Below, one piece after another: positions 1-5,089 of a DNA stretch of 5,316 nt. Both the position numbers and the translations under genes were made by a program. The notes beneath the pieces were generated by a model. That model was not told where the DNA came from and did not search any database. It worked only from the letters and a program-made list of their open reading frames with translations. Position 1 is the stretch's first letter. Each line of letters starts with the position of its first letter. The stretch is taken from contig CAKQMM010000103.1 in the NCBI GenBank assembly GCA_934254755.1, positions 1 through 5,316 on the forward strand, given 5' to 3'. The DNA is from an uncultured Clostridia bacterium (GTDB lineage Bacteria; Bacillota; Clostridia; Christensenellales; Borkfalkiaceae).

Positions 1-200
1 ACCCCGAATGGTTCGACCTCGTAAGCCCCGCCGTTAAACTTGAAAACGGATTTATGACTGTACCCGACGCGCCCGGTTTAGGGATAGAAAGTTTAAACGA
101 ACAGTTGGTTGAAAAGTTTAAAAAGGCGGGCGCGGACGAGCCGTGGAGCGACACGTCCGAGTGGGATAATGAGTGGTCTAACGACCGCGAATGGTCCTAA
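1..200 (+). CDS. Enolase-superfamily (mandelate racemase-like) acid-sugar dehydratase, C-terminal fragment
   Basis: Only the last 65 codons are present; the frame begins at base 3 and stops at TAA 198-200, and the 5' part lies outside the window. The visible protein begins PEWFDLVSPAVKLENGFMTV and continues with PDAPGLGIE (fragment residues 21-29). The pattern 'NG-hydrophobic-VPDxPGLGIE' is the hallmark C-terminal end of mandelate racemase/galactonate-gluconate dehydratase-type enolase-superfamily enzymes. The Trp-rich tail (W48, W54, W58, W64, ending REWS) matches the 'PW...W....EW' ending common in acid-sugar dehydratases of that group. Family members dehydrate an aldonate to a 2-keto-3-deoxy acid using Mg2+ in a TIM barrel; the metal ligands and catalytic Lys/His are upstream and cannot be checked. 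The downstream sugar-oxidation genes fit an aldonate dehydratase. The exact substrate (gluconate, galactonate, a pentonate, fuconate) cannot be assigned. Membership of the superfamily is fairly sure, specificity is not. Confidence 0.8.
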   Translation, partial: PEWFDLVSPAVKLENGFMTVPDAPGLGIESLNEQLVEKFKKAGADEPWSDTSEWDNEWSNDREWS

Positions 201-225
201 GTCTCACATTTGTTATTCCCGTTTA

Positions 226-301
226 TTTTAGCGGCAAAAACCCGCTTTATGCGGCGTTAGTCCAACGGAACGCGGCTTATACGGCAGCCGCTAAAAGCGG
301 C
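226..301 (+). repeat. Intergenic leader with nested inverted repeats (possible alternative RNA folds)
   Basis: The 129-base gap between the dehydratase and the glycosidase contains TTTTAGCGGC (226-235), whose exact reverse complement GCCGCTAAAA lies at 287-296. The same 3' arm can instead form a compact local hairpin, GCCGCT (287-292) with AGCGGC (296-301), loop AAA. Smaller hairpins lie between: CCGC 242-245 with GCGG 251-254, and GCGTT 254-258 with AACGC 269-273. GCGGC occurs four times (231, 251, 272, 297) against one GCCGC (287). No T-run follows the 287-301 hairpin, so it is not a standard terminator, and I find no convincing -35/-10 pair in the gap. It could be an mRNA processing or stability element, an attenuator-like switch or an operator cluster; function is unknown. 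Confidence 0.45.
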
Positions 302-329
302 GCAAATAAAAAACAATAAAGGAACCTAT

Positions 330-1598
330 ATGGCTTACGACGTAAACGAACTTCTTTTGCAAAGCGAAGAGTTAAATAAAAAAATAAGCGACGGCATCGA
401 AAAAAACCGAAAGGGCGATTTTTATATAAAAACCGCGCCCGGCACAAAAGTTTCGGTCAAGCTTAAAAACCATAAATTCCGTTTCGGCGCGAATTTGTTT
501 ATGCTTGACGAAATTCCGGGCGATAAAGAAAAAAACGAAATATATAAAACTAAATTCGCAGAAGTTTTCAATATGGCGACCATTCCTTTTTATTGGCAGG
601 ACTTAGAGCCGAAAAAAGGGCAGCCCCGCTACGATAAAAATTCCGAAAAAATTTATCGCCGTCCGCCGATTGATTTGTGCATGGAGTTTTGTAAAAATCA
701 CGGCATAGAGCCGCGCGAACACGCACTTTGCTATAACGCCTTCTTCCCTGATTGGCTGAAAAACAAGCCGATAGAGGAAGAAAAGTTTTATATCGAAAAG
801 CGCATGCAAGAGATTTCCGCGCGGTATAAAAACGATATAAAGACCATAGAAGTCACCAACGAGATGTGGCAAAACGGCAAGACCGATTTTTATAAAGACC
901 CCGAGTATATCGACTTTTGTTTCAAAACGGCGGAAAAATACTTCCCCGAAAACACCCTTGCGATAAACGAGTGGACGGGCGTTTGGGAAGCGGCGGGCGA
1001 CCCGTGGGACAACTACTACGCATATATAGAAAGCGAGCTTTTAAAGGGCGGCAGAATAGACGCTATAGGTATGCAATATCACGTTTTCGTAAAGAAAGAA
1101 GAGTACTTCGATAAAACCCGCAAGCTTTACGACTTAAACCACCTTTACGACGTTTTGCTAAATTACGCCCGCTTTAATAAAGAAATTCAGATAACCGAAG
1201 TTACCGTGCCCGCTTTCACCGAAGATATTGCGGACGAAACCCTTCAAGCGGATATCATAGAAAAGCTTTATTCGCTGTGGTTTTCCTTCCCGAACGTTTC
1301 GCAAATTATCTATTGGAACTTAATCGACGGTTACGCCGCGTTCACGACCCCCGGCGATATGAGCGGAGGGGAAAACTATTATCGCGGCGGGCTGTTGCGC
1401 TTTAACATGACCGAAAAGCCCGCGTATAGTAGGATAAAACGGCTTATTAAAGAAGTGTGGACGACAAACGGAACGCTTACCGCGAACGATAGCGGGCTTA
1501 TAAAATTCCGCGGTTTTTACGGCGAATACGATATATCCGACGGAATAAAAACGATAAGCGTAAATTTTGACGAAGATAAAAAAGAGGTGGTTTTATGA
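330..1598 (+). CDS. GH10-like glycoside hydrolase, predicted intracellular
   Basis: A 422-residue protein with a GH10 (clan A, TIM-barrel) catalytic core. After an N-terminal beta-rich stretch (about 29-60, ending FRFGANLFMLDEI) come WQDLEP (89-94), the His segment HALCYNAFFPDW (131-142), the acid/base motif EVTNE with Glu178, the QYH segment with His251, the nucleophile motif QITE with Glu290, and IIYWNLIDGYA (326-336) with the barrel-end Trp329. The two glutamates are 112 residues apart, as expected for GH10. A small beta-type C-terminal module (about 380-422) follows. No signal peptide or membrane segment is visible, so it probably acts on imported oligosaccharides or glycosides. Relative to typical xylanases, residues of the glycone subsites are changed (ENxMKW becomes TIPFYW; HTLVWHSQ becomes HALCYNAF; ITELD becomes ITEVT), so xylanase activity should not be assumed. 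The start is supported by AAAGGA at 318-323, six bases before the ATG. The stop overlaps the next gene's start (ATGA). It opens the tightly coupled part of the operon. Confidence 0.88.
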   Translation: MAYDVNELLLQSEELNKKISDGIEKNRKGDFYIKTAPGTKVSVKLKNHKFRFGANLFMLDEIPGDKEKNEIYKTKFAEVFNMATIPFYWQDLEPKKGQPRYDKNSEKIYRRPPIDLCMEFCKNHGIEPREHALCYNAFFPDWLKNKPIEEEKFYIEKRMQEISARYKNDIKTIEVTNEMWQNGKTDFYKDPEYIDFCFKTAEKYFPENTLAINEWTGVWEAAGDPWDNYYAYIESELLKGGRIDAIGMQYHVFVKKEEYFDKTRKLYDLNHLYDVLLNYARFNKEIQITEVTVPAFTEDIADETLQADIIEKLYSLWFSFPNVSQIIYWNLIDGYAAFTTPGDMSGGENYYRGGLLRFNMTEKPAYSRIKRLIKEVWTTNGTLTANDSGLIKFRGFYGEYDISDGIKTISVNFDEDKKEVVL

Positions 1599-2308
1599 GA
1601 ACGGCTTTGGTTACCGGGTCAACGCAAGGTATAGGCAAGGCTATTGCCGCACGCCTTGTTAAAAACGGATATAAAGTTATAGTTCATTGCAGCCGCGACG
1701 CGGAAAAAGCGGAGCGGGTTAAAAACGAAATAGGCGCGTATAGTTCTGTTATTTGCGATTTATCAAGCGGCAACGCGGCGCAAGAGTTATTCGATAAAAC
1801 GGGCGCGGTGGACGCGCTTATACTGAACGCAAGCGTTCAGTATAAGCAAAGCTGGCTCGATATAACGGACGCGGAGATAGATAAACAACTGTCCGTAAAC
1901 TTCGTTTCCACCCTAAAACTAATGCAAGCGTATTATCCCGATATGGCTGCACGCAAATTCGGGCGGATAATAACCGTAGGCAGCGTGAACGAGCACCGCT
2001 GTCACCCCGAACTTTTCGTGTACGCGGCGACTAAGTGCGCGGTTTTAAGCCTCGTTAAAAACCTTGCGAAAATAACGGCTGAATCGGGCGTGACGGTCAA
2101 CAACGTTGCGCCGGGCGCGATAGATACGCCGAGGAACGAGAGTATTACGAGCGATAAAGCGTTGCGCAAAAAAATAGAAGAGGTTATCCCTATGGGAAGG
2201 TTCGGCAGGGCGGAAGAGTGCGCGGGCATGGTTGCCTATCTTATAAGCGACGACGCGTCTTATATAACCGGCGCGGATATCGTAATAGACGGGGGTATGT
2301 GTTTATGA
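1595..2308 (+). CDS. Short-chain dehydrogenase/reductase (SDR), probable sugar or sugar-acid dehydrogenase
   Basis: A 237-residue classical SDR of normal length. The Rossmann cofactor motif is TGSTQGIG (7-14). CDL at 54-56 fits the adenine-contacting Asp region, NAS replaces the usual NAG (78-80), Asn102 is in the VNF segment, and the catalytic Ser130 (TVGS), Tyr143 and Lys147 (YAATK) are all present. NNVAPGAIDTP (169-179) and GADIVIDGG (226-234) complete the fold, so the enzyme looks intact and NAD(P)-dependent. The start ATG overlaps the glycosidase stop and is preceded by a strong Shine-Dalgarno, AGAGGTGG (1583-1590), which fixes it. In this operon it could oxidise the released sugar to its lactone, or act later as a 2-keto-3-deoxyaldonate dehydrogenase as in fuconate/rhamnonate pathways; the sequence does not decide between these. 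FabG-like fatty acid synthesis is unlikely because no fatty-acid genes are near. A perfect 15-bp palindrome lies within codons 74-85. Confidence 0.92.
   Translation: MRTALVTGSTQGIGKAIAARLVKNGYKVIVHCSRDAEKAERVKNEIGAYSSVICDLSSGNAAQELFDKTGAVDALILNASVQYKQSWLDITDAEIDKQLSVNFVSTLKLMQAYYPDMAARKFGRIITVGSVNEHRCHPELFVYAATKCAVLSLVKNLAKITAESGVTVNNVAPGAIDTPRNESITSDKALRKKIEEVIPMGRFGRAEECAGMVAYLISDDASYITGADIVIDGGMCL
1816..1847. repeat. Perfect 15-bp-arm palindrome inside the SDR gene
   Basis: GCTTATACTGAACGC (1816-1830) is followed by AA and then its exact reverse complement GCGTTCAGTATAAGC (1833-1847). All 15 pairs match, giving a 32-base near-palindrome able to form a long stem in mRNA or a cruciform in DNA. 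It lies in frame within the SDR (about A74 to Q85), covering the NAS cofactor-loop motif, and the protein reads through normally. No T-run follows, so it is not a standard intrinsic terminator. Role unknown; a recombination or protein-binding site, an mRNA pause or cleavage structure, or sequence convergence are all possible. Confidence 0.9.
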
Positions 2309-3210
2309 TAAAGTTTAGTTCAAAAGAAGATATAATAGAATTAACGCCGCTGTGGAAGGGCGAACGCTTCCCCGACGGCAGACCCAAAGTTCCCGATAAG
2401 TACCTTGACAAAATGCGCAAAATGACCCTTGAAGAGCTTTGGAAACCCATATTTTTAAAGGGGTACGAAAGTCAGTTCGAGGGCGACCTTAAAACTTTGC
2501 ACGACGACGGGAGGGTTCTGGTCGGCAGAGCCGTCACCGCGACCTTCGTCCCCACCCGCCCCGACCTTCACGACGTTATGTTCGGCGTGGGCGCGCGCGA
2601 AGAGCGCCGCGGCAACTATAATCAGAGGGTTATAGACAGCCTTGTAGAGGGCGACGTGGTCGTTGCGGATATGTATGATAAAATTTACAAAGGCACGTTT
2701 TTGGGCGGCAATTTAACGACCGCCATAAAGACAAAAACCAAAACGGGCGGCGGCGTTATATGGGGCGGCGTGCGCGACGTTCAGCAGATGAAGTCGGTCG
2801 AGGGGGTTCAAGTTTACTTTCGCGGCATAGACCCCACCCCTATACGCGAGTTCGTGATGAAAGATTTTAACGGAATAACCCGCATCGGCAAAGCGACGGT
2901 TCTCCCCGGCGATATCGTTTACGGCGGGGGCGGCGGCGTGCTGTTCATACCCGCCCACCTCGTTGCGGAAGTCGTGGACGGGGCGGCAAAAACCCACGTT
3001 AAAGACGACTTCGGTTTCGAGATGATAGCGCAAAACAAATTCACCACCGCCGAGATAGACAGGGCGACCTGGACGGAAGAAATGCTCGATATGCTTACCG
3101 AGTGGATAAAAACCGACCCGCGCGGCGAAAAATATCGCGACCTTGACTGGTCGAAAGAGTACGACGCGGCGAGAAACGGCGACGCAAGCGACACGCAAAC
3201 CATGCTTTGA
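2305..3210 (+). CDS. RraA-family protein, HMG/CHA aldolase-like branch; probable 2-keto acid aldolase
   Basis: The start is taken at ATG 2305, overlapping the SDR stop (ATGA), giving 301 residues. An in-frame ATG at 2218 would add 29 residues of Arg-rich sequence lying entirely inside the SDR gene and was rejected. Family features are GRAVTAT (74-80), EGDVVVAD (115-122), GGNL (134-137) followed about 20 residues later by GGVRD (154-158), and the C-terminal PGDIVYGGGGGVLFIP (201-216). Arg157 and Asp158 fit the 'G-x20-R-D' Mg2+/pyruvate-binding motif that separates aldolase-type members from E. coli RraA, which lacks the Asp; the more distal acidic position of that motif is Gln161 here. The protein is longer than E. 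coli RraA (about 160 residues), with roughly 60 extra residues at each end. Class II aldolases of this family split 2-keto-4-hydroxy acids to pyruvate, or decarboxylate oxaloacetate. In this operon, cleavage of a 2-keto-3-deoxyaldonate is the natural inference; regulation of RNase E is unlikely. Confidence 0.83.
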   Translation: MIKFSSKEDIIELTPLWKGERFPDGRPKVPDKYLDKMRKMTLEELWKPIFLKGYESQFEGDLKTLHDDGRVLVGRAVTATFVPTRPDLHDVMFGVGAREERRGNYNQRVIDSLVEGDVVVADMYDKIYKGTFLGGNLTTAIKTKTKTGGGVIWGGVRDVQQMKSVEGVQVYFRGIDPTPIREFVMKDFNGITRIGKATVLPGDIVYGGGGGVLFIPAHLVAEVVDGAAKTHVKDDFGFEMIAQNKFTTAEIDRATWTEEMLDMLTEWIKTDPRGEKYRDLDWSKEYDAARNGDASDTQTML

Positions 3211-3211
3211 T

Positions 3212-4150
3212 ATGAGCGAACTTTTTATTTTATCGTGCGCCGAAAGTTATAGCGGCGGCGGAATTTATAAATTTTTACTGGCGGAGGGCGGCAAACTTAA
3301 ACGGCTTGCGTACTTTCCTTGCGATAAGCCTATGTACGGAGCGATAGACGGGCAAAATATATGCGTTTTACTGCGCGCTCCGTTTAAAAACAGCGAAAAC
3401 AGCGGATACTTTTTTATAGATAAAAATCTAAAAGCGCCGTCGGGCATAAAAAGCACGCTCGGCAAATGCGCGTGTCACTTGTCCGCGGATAAAGACGTTT
3501 TTACCGCCAACTACTTAAGCGGAAGCCTTTCTAAAAACGGAAAGTTACTCGTAACGCATACGGGGCGGGGAATAAACCCCGCTCGGCAAGAAATGCCGCA
3601 CCCGCATTTTGCGGGGCTTTCGCCCGATAAAAAATATCTGTTATGCTCAGATTTAGGGCTTGACGCTATATTTATTTACGATAGAAATTTAAGCCTTTTA
3701 TCTATTGCAAAAGTTCCCGCGGGCTACGGCGCGCGCCATTTGGTTTTTAATGAGGGCGGAAGCATATTTTACGCGATAAACGAACTATACCCCTCGATTA
3801 GCGTTTTTAGCTTTTTAAACGGAATGGCAAAATATATAAAAACCGTTCCCCTTCCCGTGAAGGACGATAATTCGACGGCGGCGGCAATAAGGCTTGCGGA
3901 CGGCGGCAAAACCGTTTACGCTTCCGTTCGCGGCGAAAACGCGATATTTGCTCTTAGCGTAAACGGCGAAGATTTGCGCGTGACGGATAAATTCGGCTCA
4001 AACGGGGTAAGCCCGCGCGACTTCGATATCGTTGATAATTATATAGTTACGGCTAACGAAGAAACGGGCGCTAGCGTGATAGATAAGCGCGATAAAAAAG
4101 AGGTTTTTAATTTGCCGCTTCCGAGCCCTCTTAACGTTATTAAAATTTAA
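3212..4150 (+). CDS. 6-phosphogluconolactonase-like beta-propeller lactonase
   Basis: The start is placed at ATG 3212, one base after the upstream stop, giving 312 residues. The in-frame ATG at 3143 lies inside the RraA gene, and its extra 23 residues do not resemble the family. No clear Shine-Dalgarno precedes 3212, so translation probably depends on coupling. Conserved segments of the Pgl/YbhE seven-bladed propeller family appear in order: CHLSADKDVFTANYLSGSL (88-106), MPHPHFAGLSPDKKYLLCSD (128-147) followed by LGLDAI, GYGARHLVFNEGGSIFYAIN (171-190) followed by ELYPSISVF, STAAAIRLADGGKTVYASVR (221-240) followed by GENAI, and SPRDFDI (267-273). The protein is slightly shorter than usual (family about 330-350) and lacks a signal peptide, so it is cytosolic. 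The family hydrolyses sugar lactones. Beside an SDR and an aldonate dehydratase, the likely substrate is the lactone made by sugar 1-dehydrogenation rather than 6-phosphogluconolactone. Last gene of the operon. Confidence 0.87.
   Translation: MSELFILSCAESYSGGGIYKFLLAEGGKLKRLAYFPCDKPMYGAIDGQNICVLLRAPFKNSENSGYFFIDKNLKAPSGIKSTLGKCACHLSADKDVFTANYLSGSLSKNGKLLVTHTGRGINPARQEMPHPHFAGLSPDKKYLLCSDLGLDAIFIYDRNLSLLSIAKVPAGYGARHLVFNEGGSIFYAINELYPSISVFSFLNGMAKYIKTVPLPVKDDNSTAAAIRLADGGKTVYASVRGENAIFALSVNGEDLRVTDKFGSNGVSPRDFDIVDNYIVTANEETGASVIDKRDKKEVFNLPLPSPLNVIKI
3563..3584 (+). repeat. GC-rich hairpin inside the lactonase gene
   Basis: GCGGGG (3565-3570) and CCCCGC (3577-3582) pair perfectly around the loop AATAAA, and a G-T and a G-C pair extend the stem to eight. 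It lies within conserved coding sequence (GRGINPAR) and no T-run follows. It may be a by-product of codon choice; no function is claimed. Confidence 0.4.
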
Positions 4151-4159
4151 CTTGTCAAC

Positions 4160-4194
4160 CGCCGCGGAAAAGAGGACCTGCGGCGATTTTGTTT
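4160..4194 (+). terminator. Intrinsic terminator of the sugar-acid operon
   Basis: Nine bases after the lactonase stop, CGCCGC (4160-4165) pairs perfectly with GCGGCG (4180-4185). GG (4166-4167) and CC (4177-4178) can extend the stem past a bulged T. The run ATTTTGTTT follows directly (4186-4194). The 14-base loop is long and the T-run is broken by one G, so termination may be partial. Confidence 0.7.
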
Positions 4195-4220
4195 ACAAAT
4201 ATTCTGCGTTTTGATATACT
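4192..4220 (+). promoter_or_regulatory. Sigma-70/SigA-type promoter for the HAD gene
   Basis: TTTACA (4192-4197, 5 of 6 to TTGACA) and TATACT (4215-4220, 5 of 6 to TATAAT) are separated by exactly 17 bases. TG at 4212-4213 adds an extended -10 element. Transcription would begin near 4227, leaving a leader of about 34 bases. The -35 box overlaps the end of the upstream terminator's T-run, so the two units are separated with no spare DNA. Confidence 0.75.
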
Positions 4221-4243
4221 TTTCTCGTATCTTAATATACTTT
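4214..4243 (+). repeat. Direct repeat ATATACTTT, 21-base period, over the promoter start region
   Basis: ATATACTTT occurs at 4214-4222 (covering the -10 box) and again at 4235-4243, with starts 21 bases apart, i.e. two helical turns. It could be a pair of protein-binding half-sites or a second weak -10 (TATACT 4236-4241, with no matching -35). In AT-rich sequence it may also be chance. Confidence 0.35.
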
Positions 4244-4260
4244 AAAAATAGGCGGTAAAA

Positions 4261-4914
4261 ATGATTAAAGCGGTTGTTTTCGACATGGACGGGGTTCTAA
4301 GCGACACCGAGCCTTACCATAAACTCGTACGGGACGAACTTTTAAAAGAGTTCGGCGTTTTCAGCGAAGAATTATCTCTTTCCGCGATAGGCAAGGGGCT
4401 CAAAGCGTTCTGGCAAAACGTTATTGAAACGCATAATCTGAACGCCGACGCTGAAAAACTTACGGACGACACCTTTTTAAGATTAGCGAATTTAGCTTTT
4501 TCCGTTCCGTTTAAACCTATGGACGGGCTTATAGAACTCCTTAACAATTTAAAAAAGCACGATTATAAAGTGGGGATTGCTTCCTCGTCGCTGAAAGTGA
4601 TGGTGTACGCAGTTTTAAAGGCTATCGGGATAGAAGCGTTTGTTGACGCGGTCGTCTGCGGCGACGAAGTAAAAGACTTTAAACCCGCGCCTTACGTTTA
4701 CGCGGAGGCGTTGAAAAGGCTTAATGTTTTGCCTGACGAGGCGGTTGCGGTCGAGGACTCGCGCACGGGCGCGAAAGGCGCGCTAAACGCCGGAATAAAA
4801 ACGGTTATAGCCTACGCCCCCGGCGGCGCGTTGAGCGGAAACGAAAATATGGATATTTGCGCTTTTAAAGTAAGCGATTTACGAGAAGTATTTTCTGTCG
4901 TTCAAAAACTTTAA
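4261..4914 (+). CDS. HAD-superfamily hydrolase, beta-phosphoglucomutase/sugar-phosphatase-like
   Basis: A 217-residue HAD subfamily IA protein with all four motifs: motif I FDMDGVLSDTEP (7-18) with nucleophile Asp8 and acid/base Asp10; motif II IASSS (106-110) with the Ser near 108; motif III KPAP with Lys141; motif IV VEDSRTGAKGALNAG (164-178) with Glu165 and Asp166. An alpha-helical cap (about 15-85) fits a C1-type cap, and the whole resembles beta-phosphoglucomutase, YniC- and GPH-type proteins. The family transfers or hydrolyses phosphate on small sugar phosphates; it acts in the cytosol with Mg2+. Mutase and phosphatase cannot be told apart here. A weak Shine-Dalgarno, AGGCGG (4250-4255), precedes the ATG. 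It has its own promoter and terminator, so it is a single-gene unit next to the sugar operon, not part of it; a housekeeping role in clearing phosphorylated sugars is possible. Confidence 0.9.
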   Translation: MIKAVVFDMDGVLSDTEPYHKLVRDELLKEFGVFSEELSLSAIGKGLKAFWQNVIETHNLNADAEKLTDDTFLRLANLAFSVPFKPMDGLIELLNNLKKHDYKVGIASSSLKVMVYAVLKAIGIEAFVDAVVCGDEVKDFKPAPYVYAEALKRLNVLPDEAVAVEDSRTGAKGALNAGIKTVIAYAPGGALSGNENMDICAFKVSDLREVFSVVQKL

Positions 4915-4937
4915 ATCAAACGCGAAATTAAATATCG

Positions 4938-4963
4938 GCGCGGGCAATTTTGCCCGCGCTTTT
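4938..4963 (+). terminator. Strong intrinsic terminator after the HAD gene
   Basis: GCGCGGGCA (4938-4946) and TGCCCGCGC (4951-4959) form a perfect nine-pair stem with the loop ATTT, followed at once by TTTT (4960-4963). It begins 23 bases after the stop codon. Confidence 0.92.
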
Positions 4964-4989
4964 CAGTGCGCTTTAATGTTCCGCATTTT

Positions 4990-5089
4990 TTACCATAAAA
5001 TTTTTAATTGTCCCTTTTATGGTGCATAGTAATGCGTATTATGGTATCGTAAACAAATTTCCTTCAAATAAAACTTGCGAGGTTACCAT
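4990..5089 (+). promoter_or_regulatory. AT-rich upstream region with repeated ACCAT/ATGGT motifs
   Basis: Between the terminator and the next start codon, ACCATAAAA (4992-5000) has an exact inverted copy TTTTATGGT (5015-5023). TACCATAA (4991-4998) is also inverted as TTATGGTA (5039-5046), and TTACCAT recurs in direct orientation at 4990-4996 and 5083-5089, the last overlapping the start codon. Such spaced copies fit operators of a dimeric regulator. A possible -10 TATTAT lies at 5037-5042, but no matching -35 is seen at the right distance, so the promoter is not defined. Confidence 0.35.

Noticed and set aside
287..301. Hairpin GCCGCT-AAA-AGCGGC as a terminator after the dehydratase
   Set aside because: No T-run follows on the + strand; the next bases are A-rich, so it is listed as a structural element instead.
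917..1114. 65-residue + strand open frame inside the glycosidase gene
   Set aside because: It overlaps the GH10 catalytic region in another frame, is Arg/Gly-rich as expected of a shadow frame, and has no independent start signal.
2218..2304. Upstream in-frame ATG extending the RraA-family protein by 29 residues
   Set aside because: The extension is Arg-rich readthrough of the SDR gene in another frame; the ATGA overlap at 2305 matches the coupling style of the neighbouring junction.
2923..2937. G-rich stretch in the RraA gene as a possible G-quadruplex
   Set aside because: It encodes the conserved Gly-rich YGGGGGV loop with GGC/GGG codons; G-runs are mostly of two, so a stable quadruplex is not supported.
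2713..3198. 161-residue open frame on the - strand antisense to the RraA-family gene
   Set aside because: It lies wholly inside a gene with clear family motifs, has no ribosome-binding site of note, and its protein shows no recognisable domain; GC-rich third positions explain the lack of stops.
3143..3211. Upstream in-frame ATG extending the lactonase by 23 residues
   Set aside because: The extra residues are an out-of-frame reading of the RraA gene's 3' end and do not look like a signal peptide or a propeller strand.
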